From Parageobacillus thermantarcticus (lineage in GTDB: Bacteria > Bacillota > Bacilli > Bacillales > Anoxybacillaceae), in assembly GCF_900111865.1 (NCBI RefSeq), contig NZ_FOJS01000003.1, forward strand, positions 62,001-126,000: 64,000 bases of DNA, written 5' to 3'. The translations under genes were made by a program, and so were the position numbers. Of the stretch, positions 55,337-64,000 are shown piece by piece (position 1 is the stretch's first letter; the number at the start of each line of letters is the position of its first letter). Under the pieces are notes generated by a model. It was given only the letters and a program-made list of their open reading frames with translations, ran no database searches and was not told the origin of the DNA.

Positions 55337-56653
55337 TCACCCTGTATGCATTAAATGAAGTAACATCTCAATGCTTTCGTCTTTTGTCACTTTCTCATCA
55401 ATATCTTGTTTGCAAAAAGAAATGATTTCTGGATAATAGCGGATCGCTTCATCAATTTCTTTTGACGATCCTCGCTTGTACGCCCCGATATTGATTAAGT
55501 CTTCCGAATTGATGTAAGTGGATAGAAGCTGGCGCAGCTTATCCGCCGCTTGCCGGTGCTCTGGAGAAATAATGTGATTCATCACGCGGCTGACGCTTTT
55601 TAATACGTTAATCGCCGGATACTGCCCTCTATTGGCTAAGCTGCGTTCAAGGACGAAATGCCCGTCCAAAATGCCGCGCACCGTATCGGCGATCGGCTCG
55701 TTCATGTCGTCGCCGTCGACAAGCACCGTATAAAACGCGGTGATCGTACCGTAAGCGTTCGTTCCTGTGCGTTCCAGCAATTTTGGCAGTATTGCGAATA
55801 CGGACGGTGTATATCCTTTTGTTGTCGGCGGCTCGCCGATCGCCAGCCCAATTTCCCGCTGTGCCATCGCGACGCGTGTGACAGAGTCCATCATAAACAT
55901 GACATCCATTCCTTGATCGCGGAAATACTCAGCAATCGCCGTAGCAGTGTACGCTCCTTTTACCCGCATGAGCGCTGGCTGATCGGAAGTCGCAACGACA
56001 ACGACGGAACGCGCCAAACCTTCCGGACCGAGGTCTCGTTCGATAAATTCACGGACTTCGCGCCCGCGCTCGCCGATCAATGCGATAACGTTGATATCCG
56101 CGTTCGTATGGCGGGCGATCATTCCCATCAATGTGCTTTTTCCGACACCCGAGCCGGCAAAAATTCCGACACGTTGCCCTTTGCCAACCGTCAACAAGCT
56201 ATCAATGACGCGAACGCCAACTTCGATCGGCTCGCTGATCGGCGGTCTTGCGAGCGGATTGGGCGGATTGCGCTCAATCGAAATTGGCCGTAATCCTTTC
56301 GGCAACGGGCTGCCATCGAGAGGATAGCCGAGCGAATCAAGCACTTTTCCGATCAATGGAGAACCAACGCGAATTTGTAACGGTTTTCCGGTCGCTTCAA
56401 CGATGCAGCCCGGTGAAATGTGCTGAACGGTAGAAAACGGCATTAACAATACGTGCTGCTCTTTAAATCCAACGACTTCCGCCGCAATCATTTGCTTTTG
56501 TTTGCCGCTTCCGGTATGAATATAGCAAATATCGCCGACCGAGCTTTCCGGTCCCTTCGCTTCAATCATTAAGCCAATGACCCGCGAAACTTTGCCAAAC
56601 CGTTTATATGAATCAATCATGTCAATTTCGTCCAGAAGAGTTTGCCAATTCAG
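55337..56653 (-). CDS. fliI: Flagellum-specific ATPase FliI (probable CTG start)
   Basis: Energises export-substrate unloading with FliH and FliJ. Related to F1-beta; Walker A GIFAGSGVGKST and the MFMMDSVTRVAMAQREIG stretch are present, as is the C-terminal dodecameric helix region. The first ATG (56620) would give 427 residues starting IDSYKRFGK, immediately after the fliH stop and with no ribosome site. Reading 11 codons further, to a CTG at 56653, adds MNWQTLLDEID before it, which lines up with the start of B. subtilis FliI as I recall it, gives 438 residues, the family length, and places GGAGGGG seven bases before the start. I therefore take CTG. It overlaps fliH by 32 bases. Confidence 0.9.
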   Translation of the reverse strand: MNWQTLLDEIDMIDSYKRFGKVSRVIGLMIEAKGPESSVGDICYIHTGSGKQKQMIAAEVVGFKEQHVLLMPFSTVQHISPGCIVEATGKPLQIRVGSPLIGKVLDSLGYPLDGSPLPKGLRPISIERNPPNPLARPPISEPIEVGVRVIDSLLTVGKGQRVGIFAGSGVGKSTLMGMIARHTNADINVIALIGERGREVREFIERDLGPEGLARSVVVVATSDQPALMRVKGAYTATAIAEYFRDQGMDVMFMMDSVTRVAMAQREIGLAIGEPPTTKGYTPSVFAILPKLLERTGTNAYGTITAFYTVLVDGDDMNEPIADTVRGILDGHFVLERSLANRGQYPAINVLKSVSRVMNHIISPEHRQAADKLRQLLSTYINSEDLINIGAYKRGSSKEIDEAIRYYPEIISFCKQDIDEKVTKDESIEMLLHLMHTG

Positions 56654-57407
56654 CGGACATCCCCTCCTTCATCCGTTCGAACAGCTTCTCTTTTATTTGC
56701 TCTAGCTGCGTATCAACACTTGCGTCGATGCGACCGAACGGAGTTTCAATGATGCAGCCATTTTCTTCCAGCTGTTCATCAGGATGAATAAACACATCCG
56801 CTTCATGATGAAATAACGCTTTTAACTCTTCTTTTCTCCGCGCGATCGTTTCATAAGAAAGCGGATGGACGTAAACCGTCACTTCCGTTTGCTCGCGAAC
56901 TTCTTTTATCGCCCGTTTTACTAGTGATAAAAAATTATCATGATTTTCTCCTAATTTTTCCCCAATAATACGTTCCGCAACTTTTATTCCAATGCGGAGA
57001 ATCGTCTCAGCTGATGCGTTGATTTGTTCGTAAAATTGAACATTCGCGGTCTCCGTAATTTTCCGGGCCTGTTCAATCAACTCGCGGTAACGATGTAGCG
57101 CTTCTTCTTTTCCTTGCTGAAATCCGTCTTTATATCCTTCTTCGCGCGCAGATTGAATGAGCTGCTCCTTTTCGATTTGCCACGCTTCCTGTTCTTTTGA
57201 GAGTTGCCGTCGAATCGATTCATAATATTGTTCCGCTTCCCGCTTGATTTGTTCTGCCTCATGTTTGGCACGTTCAAGCGCCGCTTCGTGGTTTTCTTGC
57301 TGCTCGTCCGATGCGGTTGGCTGCTCCAAAACAAAGCGTTTAATTTCGATTATTTTTTTGTCAGCGCGATTGGTTTTCGTAAATGGCGCTTTAATAACGT
57401 TAGACAA
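56622..57407 (-). CDS. fliH: Flagellar export ATPase regulator FliH
   Basis: Binds FliI and the C-ring. The protein has a central Glu/Gln/Lys coiled coil (about 35-110) and a C-terminal V/F-ATPase-stator-like domain (about 125-255, ILRIGIKVAERIIGEKL and VYVHPLSYETIARR). I take the TTG at 57407 (261 residues, SNVIKAPF after the start), nine bases after GGGGGAG; an ATG at 57416 directly abuts that site. Either start overlaps the end of fliG. The tail overlaps the proposed start of fliI. Confidence 0.9.
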   Translation of the reverse strand: MSNVIKAPFTKTNRADKKIIEIKRFVLEQPTASDEQQENHEAALERAKHEAEQIKREAEQYYESIRRQLSKEQEAWQIEKEQLIQSAREEGYKDGFQQGKEEALHRYRELIEQARKITETANVQFYEQINASAETILRIGIKVAERIIGEKLGENHDNFLSLVKRAIKEVREQTEVTVYVHPLSYETIARRKEELKALFHHEADVFIHPDEQLEENGCIIETPFGRIDASVDTQLEQIKEKLFERMKEGMSAELANSSGRN

Positions 57408-58419
57408 TAATATCATCTCCCCCGCCGCGAGCAATCACAATTTCTCCCGCTTCTTCTAAGCGGCGAATCACTGAGACGATCCGCGACTGCGCTTCTTCCA
57501 CATCACGCAGCCGAACAGGTCCGGTAAATTCCATCTCTTCTTTCAACGTCTCTGCCATGCGTGTTGACATGTTGCGGAACACAACTTCTTTTACTTCGTC
57601 GCTTGCTACTTTGAGCGCCAATACTAAATCGTTGTTGTTGACTTCGCGAATCACGCGCTGAATCGCGCGATTATCAAGAGTGACAATATCTTCGAAAACA
57701 AACATCCGTTTTTTGATTTCTTCCGCAAGCTCAGGATCTTGAATTTCAAGGGCATCGAGAATCGTACGTTCTGTGCTGCGGTCAACTTGGTTTAACACTT
57801 CCACAACGGTTTCAATTCCGCCAGTTTGCGTATAATCTTGCACAACCGTCGCCGACAGTTTACGCTCTAAAACCTGCTCGACTTCATTGATAATGTCAGG
57901 GGATGTGCTATCCATTAACGCAATGCGTCTGGCGATATCCGCCTGCATTTCTTGCGGCAAAGCCGATAAAATTTGCCCCGCTTGCGCCGGTTCAAGATAC
58001 GAAAGAATAAGGGCGATCGTCTGCGGATGTTCGTTTTGAATAAAGTTTAATATTTGCGCAGGATCCGCTTTACGGGCGAAATCAAACGGTCGCACCATCA
58101 AGGCGGACGTTAACCGGTTGATAATATTCATCGCTTTCTCCGGACCGAGCGCTTTTTCAAGCACTTCCTTTGCGTAGGCGATTCCACCTTGTTCGATATA
58201 ATCTTGCGCCAGTGCGATTTGATGAAATTCTTCCATCACTTCTTCTTTTTCATCTGCTCCCACTTGACGCATTCGCGAAATTTCTAAAGTTAGCTTTTCA
58301 ATTTCCTCTTCCGATAAATGTTTATAAACGGAGGCGGATACGTCTGGGCCAAGGGAAATAAGAAGGATCGCCGCTTTCTGTCTTCCCGTTAGCCCACCTT
58401 GTTTTCCTTGTCTTTCCAT
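57400..58419 (-). CDS. fliG: Flagellar motor switch protein FliG
   Basis: The C-ring protein that contacts the stator and FliF. The 339-residue protein has the N-terminal FliF-binding domain, the middle domain with the FliM-binding NEHPQTIALIL motif (near 128) and the C-terminal torque helix with conserved charges (LDNRAIQRVIREVNNNDLVLALK, split by ARG-VAL). It starts 12 bases after fliF and overlaps fliH by eight bases. Confidence 0.97.
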   Translation of the reverse strand: MERQGKQGGLTGRQKAAILLISLGPDVSASVYKHLSEEEIEKLTLEISRMRQVGADEKEEVMEEFHQIALAQDYIEQGGIAYAKEVLEKALGPEKAMNIINRLTSALMVRPFDFARKADPAQILNFIQNEHPQTIALILSYLEPAQAGQILSALPQEMQADIARRIALMDSTSPDIINEVEQVLERKLSATVVQDYTQTGGIETVVEVLNQVDRSTERTILDALEIQDPELAEEIKKRMFVFEDIVTLDNRAIQRVIREVNNNDLVLALKVASDEVKEVVFRNMSTRMAETLKEEMEFTGPVRLRDVEEAQSRIVSVIRRLEEAGEIVIARGGGDDIIV

Positions 58420-58431
58420 TTTCCGTTCCTC

Positions 58432-60015
58432 CTAATCTTCCGATAACCATGTTCGCAACAGCTTTGCAAATTCATCCGGTTTTTCTCTCGCTAATTTTTC
58501 TAGCTGTTTGCGACGCATAGTCGATTCTGTTTCTTGCTCTTCGTGAATATCCGGAATTTCTTGAACGATTGGCTGTTCGAAAATTTCTTCCTCTTCTTCC
58601 TCATCATCCTTACGTCCGCGCCACCATAAGATAAACAGCGTGATAAGAAGAGCGAGACCGATTCCGCCAACGATGTATACCCACATTGGAATCGCTGGTT
58701 TTGGCTCTTCAAATGTTGCTTTTCCGTTAAACTTCTGCACAGAAACGACGACGCGATTTTGAATATCCTGATCAGTTAATGTTTGACCATATTGTTTGTC
58801 AATCGACGTTCTGACGATCGTTCCTAATATTCTTTGAATATCGTCGATCGTTTGCTGCGGCAGCGAGTTAGGATCTTTCGGATCCGGTGGCTCAACCATC
58901 ACTTGAATGCCTAAATCACGAATTTTATATGGGCTTTCAACGATATGTTTTTTAATCCGGTTCACTTCGTTATTGATCGTTTCTTCGGTTCGCTCATAAT
59001 TTCCATTTGTCCCGTTCGCACCAGCCTGATAGCTTGGTACTTGGTTTGTCCCCGTTCCGGGTATGCCGCCTGGCTGCGCGCCGTTGCCGGAGTAAGTTTC
59101 TCTAATGCGCTGCACGCTGATGGCGATGCCTTCGTTATTTTTCTCATCAACTGGAGCAACAAGATTTTCTTCTCGTTTTTCTTGCGTAAAGTCAATGTCA
59201 GCTGTCACCGAAACAGCCACTTTATCTTGTCCCATCATCGTTCCCAACATTCGCTGCACTTGCTGTTGGATGTCGCGTTCAATTTGTTTTTTCATTTCCT
59301 GCTGTGCAGCAAACGTTGTACCTGTCGAATTTTTTTCGTCATTTTTTAGGTCAAAATACTCAAAAAACTGGTTCATAATGACGATATTATCTGTAGGAAG
59401 GTTAGGAACACTTTTGGAAACGAGATGATATAACGCTTTAATTTGCTCGTCGCTAAATTGGTATCCCGGTTTCGTTTTCAGCACGATCGATGCTGAAGCT
59501 TCTCCTTGATTATCAGAGGCAAACACGCTTGGCTGCGGAAGATTAATCATTACTTTGGCGTCTTCCACGCCGTCAATGCTTTTCATTAAATTTGCCAGTT
59601 CGTTTTGCATCGCCTCGAGTTTGACGACGTTAAACTCATTATCTGTCATTCCGAAGCTTGCGTTTTTTCCAAAGAAAGAATAGTCGATCATGCCGCTGTT
59701 TGGGATTCCTTCCGCCGCCAACTCAACTTTTAATGAATCTGCTAACTCTTTCGGTACTTTAATCGTCGTGCCGTTATCGGCAACTTCCGATTTAACTCCC
59801 CGCTGATCAAGCGTTGCTTTAATTTGCCCCGCTTCCTGCGGCGTTAAGTTGCTATATAGCGGCACCATTTCCGTTCTTGTCGCAAAAAATACAATAGCGC
59901 CGACCCCTAACAAGAGAAGCGCGAGGCTAGCGATAGCAATCCATTTTTGTTTTTTCGTTCGTTCTTTCCAAAATGAAGTCAATCGATTCAGCCATTCTTT
60001 CAGTTTGTCGTTCAT
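58432..60015 (-). CDS. fliF: Flagellar MS-ring protein FliF
   Basis: Forms the membrane ring on which the basal body is built. The 527-residue protein has membrane helices at about 25-46 and 443-464, the ring-building motifs between them (secretin-like YscJ domain, about 50-225), a Gly/Asn-rich loop near 325-340 and the cytoplasmic C-terminal tail that binds FliG (LEKLAREKPDEFAKLLRTWL). It starts 32 bases after fliE. Confidence 0.97.
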   Translation of the reverse strand: MNDKLKEWLNRLTSFWKERTKKQKWIAIASLALLLLGVGAIVFFATRTEMVPLYSNLTPQEAGQIKATLDQRGVKSEVADNGTTIKVPKELADSLKVELAAEGIPNSGMIDYSFFGKNASFGMTDNEFNVVKLEAMQNELANLMKSIDGVEDAKVMINLPQPSVFASDNQGEASASIVLKTKPGYQFSDEQIKALYHLVSKSVPNLPTDNIVIMNQFFEYFDLKNDEKNSTGTTFAAQQEMKKQIERDIQQQVQRMLGTMMGQDKVAVSVTADIDFTQEKREENLVAPVDEKNNEGIAISVQRIRETYSGNGAQPGGIPGTGTNQVPSYQAGANGTNGNYERTEETINNEVNRIKKHIVESPYKIRDLGIQVMVEPPDPKDPNSLPQQTIDDIQRILGTIVRTSIDKQYGQTLTDQDIQNRVVVSVQKFNGKATFEEPKPAIPMWVYIVGGIGLALLITLFILWWRGRKDDEEEEEEIFEQPIVQEIPDIHEEQETESTMRRKQLEKLAREKPDEFAKLLRTWLSED

Positions 60016-60047
60016 ACTATTCCCCCGATTATTTCACAGTCGATATG

Positions 60048-60347
60048 CTATATTTGCATTCGCATCATTTCTTGATACGCTTCAATCACTTTGTTGCGCA
60101 CTTCTATTGCAAGCTGCAAAGAAATGCTCGCTTTTTGTGCTGCGATCATCACTTGGTGCAAATCGACATTTTCACCTTTCACCAATTTTTCTGTCAGCTG
60201 GTCAGCCTGTACTTGTTGCTCGTTTACTTTATTTAACGCGTCTTTTAAAAAGTCGGAGAACGCCCTTTGCACGTCAGCCGGTTTTGCCGCTTGTGAAGCA
60301 GCATTTGTCGTTCCCGAAAACAATGAACGATCAATTCCTTGTACCAT
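60048..60347 (-). CDS. fliE: Flagellar hook-basal body protein FliE
   Basis: A 99-residue protein linking the MS ring to the rod and the first exported component. It ends with the conserved helix VMIAAQKASISLQLAIEVRNKVIEAYQEMMRMQI, split across the ASISLQL core. It starts 15 bases after flgC. Confidence 0.96.
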   Translation of the reverse strand: MVQGIDRSLFSGTTNAASQAAKPADVQRAFSDFLKDALNKVNEQQVQADQLTEKLVKGENVDLHQVMIAAQKASISLQLAIEVRNKVIEAYQEMMRMQI

Positions 60348-60362
60348 TGTTCAATATCTCCT

Positions 60363-60815
60363 TTATTTTCCAATTTCTAATGCTTTCATTAACATTCCTT
60401 TTGTCGCGTTAAAAACGGTGACATTTGCTTCATATGACCGCGTAGCGCTCATTAAATCGACCATTTCCTTCAACGGATCGACGTTAGGAAGGCGAACATA
60501 TCCGTTAGGGTCCGCGTCAGGATGAGAAGGATCGTAAACAAGTTTAAACGGAGTTGGATCCTCTACAATTTCTGTCACTTTGACTCCATCGCCAACGGAA
60601 GCGCGACCGTTCATCGCCGCCTGCAAATATGTAGAAAACCCTTCTTGCCGTGGCTCCATCACGACCAATTTGCGCCGGTACGGCTCCCATTGCCCATTGA
60701 CGAACCGTGCGCGCGTCGTATCAACGTTCGCCATATTGGAGGAAACCACATCCATGCGCAACCGCTGCGCTGTAAGCGCAGATGCCGTTATATTTAAACT
60801 TTGAAAAATAGACAT
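60363..60815 (-). CDS. flgC: Flagellar basal-body rod protein FlgC
   Basis: A proximal rod subunit of 150 residues. The N-terminal rod helix contains LNITASALTAQRLRMDVVSSNMANVDT (split at the ANVDT motif), and the C-terminal helix ends YEANVTVFNATKGMLMKALEIGK. It begins three bases after flgB. Confidence 0.97.
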   Translation of the reverse strand: MSIFQSLNITASALTAQRLRMDVVSSNMANVDTTRARFVNGQWEPYRRKLVVMEPRQEGFSTYLQAAMNGRASVGDGVKVTEIVEDPTPFKLVYDPSHPDADPNGYVRLPNVDPLKEMVDLMSATRSYEANVTVFNATKGMLMKALEIGK

Positions 60816-60818
60816 ACG

Positions 60819-61211
60819 TTATTTTCCTCCCTTAATGACCGTCTTTAATGTTGTGAATTTTCCGTTAAGTCGTTCGATTAAAGCGTTATAATAAATTTGA
60901 TTTTCTGCTAAATCTGCCATTTCCTTATCAATATCGACATTATTTCCATTATGATTGTATACTACATTCTCCTTTGTCGTCACGAGAAATTTATTTGGCA
61001 TTTGATGGCGAAACGGCAAATGCTTTGGATGCGTTCGCTTTGCTTCCAACGGTTGAAGCGCGCGCTCCAATTCCGTCTTAAACTGAACGTCTTTCGCCTT
61101 GTAATTAGGTGTATCTACGTTGGCGATATTGTCGGCGATCACTTTTTCTCTTAATGACGCATAATCAAGACCTTGCTCAAGCATCGCAATCGTACGTGAG
61201 AACAATGACAA
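60819..61211 (-). CDS. flgB: Flagellar basal-body rod protein FlgB
   Basis: A proximal rod subunit and the first gene of the fla/che cluster. With the TTG start at 61211 it has 130 residues, close to other Bacillus FlgB, starting SLFSRTIAMLEQGL after the initiator. AGAGGGGAT precedes this TTG by five bases; an upstream in-frame TTG at 61244 has no good ribosome site. The ANVDTPNYKAKDV rod motif is at about 38. The upstream gap to codY holds the codY terminator and, presumably, the operon promoter. Confidence 0.93.
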   Translation of the reverse strand: MSLFSRTIAMLEQGLDYASLREKVIADNIANVDTPNYKAKDVQFKTELERALQPLEAKRTHPKHLPFRHQMPNKFLVTTKENVVYNHNGNNVDIDKEMADLAENQIYYNALIERLNGKFTTLKTVIKGGK

Positions 61212-61442
61212 AGGTATCCCCTCTTTTATCCCATTTTTCGACAATATATTGCTATTACCATTTTACGAGAATGAAAAAATGTTGTATAGACGGAAGATTG
61301 TACTATTTTTTATTACTAAATAGAGAAAAAAGGCGGAACTTGTTTATATTTGTCACTTTTACGCGCATGCCGTCAAACGATCATACAAAAACCGGCCTAA
61401 AAGCGAGTCTGCTTTTAGGCCGGTTTCTTTTATGAATGATAA
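61212..61442 (-). promoter_or_regulatory. codY-flgB intergenic region (expected fla/che promoter)
   Basis: This 231-bp AT-rich region holds the codY terminator (61387-61425) and must contain the promoter of the flagellar operon. On the minus strand I can see TACAAT near 61300, with no good -35, and a TTGACG just after the terminator with only a three-of-six -10 at 17 bp. I find neither a clear sigma-D site nor a good CodY box. The promoter is therefore not pinned down. Confidence 0.4.
61387..61425 (-). terminator. Intrinsic terminator after codY
   Basis: AACCGGCCTAAAAGC and GCTTTTAGGCCGGTT form a 15-bp perfect stem with a six-base loop, followed by UUU in RNA sense, 18 bases after the codY stop. 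It separates hslV-hslU-codY from the flagellar genes. Confidence 0.93.
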
Positions 61443-62222
61443 TTAGCTGGATTTTAATTTTTCTAATTCCGTCAAAAACTTATCATTTAACACTTTAATA
61501 TACGTTCCTTTCATACCGAGAGAGCGAGATTCAATCACGCCAGCGCTCTCTAGCTTACGAAGAGCGTTTACGATAACGGAACGAGTAATGCCGACACGGT
61601 CGGCAATTTTGCTTGCGACAAGCAACCCTTCTGTGCCGTCGAGCTCTTCAAAAATATGTTCAATCGCTTCTAGTTCGCTATAAGAAAGAGAGCTAATCGC
61701 CATTTGCACGACCGCTTTGTTGCGCGCTTCCTCTTCAATTTCCTCCGCTTTTTCGCGCAAAATTTCCATCCCAACAACGGTCGCACCATATTCCGCTAAA
61801 ATAAGATCATCATCGTTAAACTCGCGGTCTAAGCGCGACAAAATCAGCGTACCAAGCCGTTCGCCGCCGCCGTTGATCGGCACGATCGTCGTCAAGCCAG
61901 TTTTAAACAAGTCACGATTTTCCACTGGAAATGCAGTATATTCGCTATTAATATCAATATTAGGGGACGTTTCTGTAATGTTAAACAAATTTTTCGTATA
62001 CTCTTCAGGAAATTGTCTCTCTTCCAACATTTTTTTCATTCGCTCATTTTCAATCGATTGCTTAATCGCAAAACCGAGCAATTTGCCGCGGCGACTCAAG
62101 ACGAATACATTCGCCTCGATCACTTCACAAAGCGTCTCCGCCATTTCTTTAAAGTTTACCGGTTTTCCTGCTGCTTTTTGCAGCATTGCGTTAATCGTTC
62201 TAGTCTTTTGTAATAAATTCAT
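61443..62222 (-). CDS. codY: Global nutrient-responsive repressor CodY
   Basis: Represses stationary-phase, amino-acid and motility genes when GTP and branched-chain amino acids are abundant. The 259-residue protein has an N-terminal GAF domain (1-155) that binds isoleucine, a linker helix, and a winged helix-turn-helix (about 180-250) with [23 protein letters not shown] split at the GITRS turn. It starts 28 bases after hslU. The ATG follows GAGGAGGAGAATGAACAT with normal spacing. In B. subtilis CodY also acts on the adjacent fla/che promoter. Confidence 0.98.
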   Translation of the reverse strand: MNLLQKTRTINAMLQKAAGKPVNFKEMAETLCEVIEANVFVLSRRGKLLGFAIKQSIENERMKKMLEERQFPEEYTKNLFNITETSPNIDINSEYTAFPVENRDLFKTGLTTIVPINGGGERLGTLILSRLDREFNDDDLILAEYGATVVGMEILREKAEEIEEEARNKAVVQMAISSLSYSELEAIEHIFEELDGTEGLLVASKIADRVGITRSVIVNALRKLESAGVIESRSLGMKGTYIKVLNDKFLTELEKLKSS

Positions 62223-62250
62223 ATGTTCATTCTCCTCCTCGTTTAATTTG

Positions 62251-63648
62251 TTACAAAATGAATTCGCTCAAGTTTTTGTTTTTGACAATGTCGCCCAATT
62301 TTTGTTCGACATACTGCGGTGTAATGACGACTTTGTCTAACGTAATATCGGGAGCTTCAAACAGTAAATCTTCCAAGAGTTTTTCCATGATCGTATGAAG
62401 CCGTCTTGCCCCGATATTATCAGTCGTCTGATTGACTTCAAAAGCGACTTCGGCAATCTTACGAATAGCATCGTCAGAAAATTCAAGATTTATACCTTCC
62501 GTCGCCAAAAGTGCCTGATATTGTTTAATCAGCGCATTATTAGGCTCTACTAATATTTTTACGAAATCGTCGACCGAAAGTTTCGTTAATTCGACGCGAA
62601 TCGGAAAACGTCCTTGAAGTTCTGGAATTAAGTCAGACGGCTTCGCCATATGAAATGCGCCAGCGGCGATAAACAATATATGATCTGTCTTCACAGGACC
62701 GTATTTCGTCATCACCGTCGATCCCTCGACAATTGGCAAAATATCGCGCTGCACCCCTTCTCGCGATACGTCTGCCGAAGAAGCGACTTGCCCGCTGCGC
62801 GCGATTTTATCGATTTCATCGATAAAAATGATGCCGGATTGTTCAGCAAGACGAATTGCTTCTTGCGTTACCTCGTCCATGTCAATCAACTTTTGCGCTT
62901 CCTCATTCGTCAGCACTTTGCGCGCTTCGCTTACTTTCAATTTGCGCTTTTTGCGGCGCTTCGGAATGAGGCTGCTTAACGCGTCTTGCACGTTCATCCC
63001 CATTTGCTCAATGCCGGCGCCTTGTAAAAAATCAAAAAACATCGGCTGTTGTTCTTCCACTTCGATCGTGACAATTTCATCTTCGAGCTGGCCGTTGGCG
63101 AGCTGCCAAGCAACTTGTCTTCGTTTTTGTTCAATGTGCTCGTCCTCGTATGCTTGATTTGCGTCTTGCTGCGACGTTTGCATTCCGCCAAATAATAGTT
63201 CAAGAGGGTTTTTCATTGTTTGTTTTTGCTTTCCCGGCACTAACAGTTCGACAAGCCGTTTATTTGCCTGCTGTTCAGCGCGATCTCTTACTTCATTCAT
63301 CTTCCGCTCTTTTACCATTCGAACGGACGTCTCAACAAGATCGCGCACCATCGATTCGACATCGCGGCCAACATATCCGACTTCCGTAAACTTTGTCGCC
63401 TCCACTTTTACAAACGGAGCGCCGACCAATTTTGCCAACCGTCTGGCAATTTCCGTTTTCCCAACCCCTGTTGGGCCGATCATCAAAATGTTTTTCGGAA
63501 CTACTTCATCCCGCAGTTTTTCATCAAGCAAACTGCGGCGATAACGGTTTCTTAACGCAATCGCAACCGCTTTCTTCGCTTCCTTTTGCCCGACGATAAA
63601 TTGGTCAAGCTTTTCAACGATTTGCCGAGGTGTTAAAGCATCAGACAC
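62251..63648 (-). CDS. hslU: ATP-dependent protease ATPase subunit HslU (ClpY)
   Basis: The AAA+ unfoldase partner of HslV. The 465-residue protein begins (GTG) [20 protein letters not shown], with Walker A GPTGVGKT (58-65), the I domain (about 105-240) and Walker [10 protein letters not shown]. The GTG at 63648 is chosen since GGAGGGG lies six bases before it; the frame could extend to 63708 but would overlap hslV. It starts 19 bases after the hslV stop. Confidence 0.97.
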   Translation of the reverse strand: MSDALTPRQIVEKLDQFIVGQKEAKKAVAIALRNRYRRSLLDEKLRDEVVPKNILMIGPTGVGKTEIARRLAKLVGAPFVKVEATKFTEVGYVGRDVESMVRDLVETSVRMVKERKMNEVRDRAEQQANKRLVELLVPGKQKQTMKNPLELLFGGMQTSQQDANQAYEDEHIEQKRRQVAWQLANGQLEDEIVTIEVEEQQPMFFDFLQGAGIEQMGMNVQDALSSLIPKRRKKRKLKVSEARKVLTNEEAQKLIDMDEVTQEAIRLAEQSGIIFIDEIDKIARSGQVASSADVSREGVQRDILPIVEGSTVMTKYGPVKTDHILFIAAGAFHMAKPSDLIPELQGRFPIRVELTKLSVDDFVKILVEPNNALIKQYQALLATEGINLEFSDDAIRKIAEVAFEVNQTTDNIGARRLHTIMEKLLEDLLFEAPDITLDKVVITPQYVEQKLGDIVKNKNLSEFIL

Positions 63649-63667
63649 CGCTGTCCCCTCCTCTCTT

Positions 63668-64000
63668 TTACAATTCTTCCACAATAATATGGCCATTCGT
63701 ATACACACAAATGTTCGCGGCTATTTCTAACGCCGCTTTCGCGATTTCTTTCGCCGATAGCCGGTCTCCCGCGTACTGTTTTAACGCACGCCCTGCCGCC
63801 AGCGCGTAATTCCCGCCGGAACCGATCGCTAACATCCCGTCATCCGGCTCAATCACTTCTCCCGTCCCTGAAATGAGAAGCAAATGACGTTCATCCATCA
63901 CGATCAGCATCGCCTCTAGGCGGCGCAACACTTTATCGCTGCGCCATTCCTTTGCCAATTCGACAGCAGCGCGCGGCAAGTTTCCGTTAAATTCTTCGAG
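63668..64000 (-). CDS. hslV: ATP-dependent protease proteolytic subunit HslV (ClpQ/CodW), 3' part
   Basis: The C-terminal 110 codons of the peptidase that pairs with HslU. Visible family stretches are [35 protein letters not shown] and the C-terminal IYTN-like [12 protein letters not shown], which docks into HslU. The N-terminal nucleophile (Thr in most bacteria, Ser in Bacillus) lies beyond the window edge, so the catalytic type cannot be told. The frame is open to the edge. Confidence 0.95.
   Translation of the reverse strand, partial: LEEFNGNLPRAAVELAKEWRSDKVLRRLEAMLIVMDERHLLLISGTGEVIEPDDGMLAIGSGGNYALAAGRALKQYAGDRLSAKEIAKAALEIAANICVYTNGHIIVEEL

Noticed and set aside
61212-61386. A CodY box or sigma-D promoter upstream of flgB
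   Set aside because: I found no good match to the CodY consensus or to the TAAA/GCCGATAT sigma-D elements at proper spacing, though a promoter must exist.

Overview
The window is an uninterrupted piece of core chromosome from an endospore-forming, flagellated member of the Bacillaceae. Gene order matches the Bacillus subtilis clpQ-clpY-codY / fla-che / rpsB-tsf-pyrH-frr / polC / nusA-infB / pnpA / spoVF-asd-dapG-dapA / tepA-spoIIIE region almost gene for gene. Sporulation genes (dpaAB, ymxH, tepA, spoIIIE), PolC, SigD and CodY fix the phylum. Protein wording and a mid-40s GC content suggest the Geobacillus/Parageobacillus/Anoxybacillus group; that genus-level guess is inference. Every gene lies on the minus strand, so transcription runs from high to low coordinates. 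I see no mobile element, CRISPR array, tRNA, rRNA or broken gene.

Read in the direction of transcription: (1) 64000-61443 holds the end of hslV, then hslU and codY, closed by a terminator. (2) 61211-34404 is the fla/che cluster of 33 genes from flgB to swrB. It builds the basal body, hook and export gate, the switch and the chemotaxis phosphorelay, and makes the flagellar sigma factor SigD. I see no intrinsic terminator inside it. (3) 34391-31081 carries rpsB, tsf, pyrH and frr, with terminators after rpsB, tsf and frr. (4) 31040-20737 carries uppS, cdsA, dxr, rseP, proS and polC (envelope lipid and isoprenoid synthesis, intramembrane proteolysis, prolyl-tRNA synthesis, replication). (5) 20601-12865 is the translation operon rimP-nusA-ylxR-ylxQ-infB-ylxP-rbfA-truB-ribF-rpsO, with a clear sigma-A promoter and a structured leader that fits NusA autoregulation. 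(6) 12732-7940 carries pnp, ylxY, mlpA and ymxH. (7) 7835-3003 carries the dipicolinate synthase genes dpaA-dpaB followed by asd-dapG-dapA, so spore dipicolinate and lysine/diaminopimelate synthesis sit together. (8) 2861-1 carries rnjB, tepA, ylzJ and the first codons of spoIIIE.

Most of the window is conventional. The points most worth a second look are: an 11-bp hairpin between the ribosome site and AUG of swrD; a probable CTG start for fliI that restores the family N-terminus; a 37-codon tandem duplication inside the hook-length ruler gene fliK; loss of the catalytic Glu in the second CheC-type site of FliY; a YlxY deacetylase-like protein without the catalytic Asp pair; an extra small gene between sigD and swrB; and the structured leaders of rimP, rpsO and rpsB. 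I did not find a wholly new multi-gene system.
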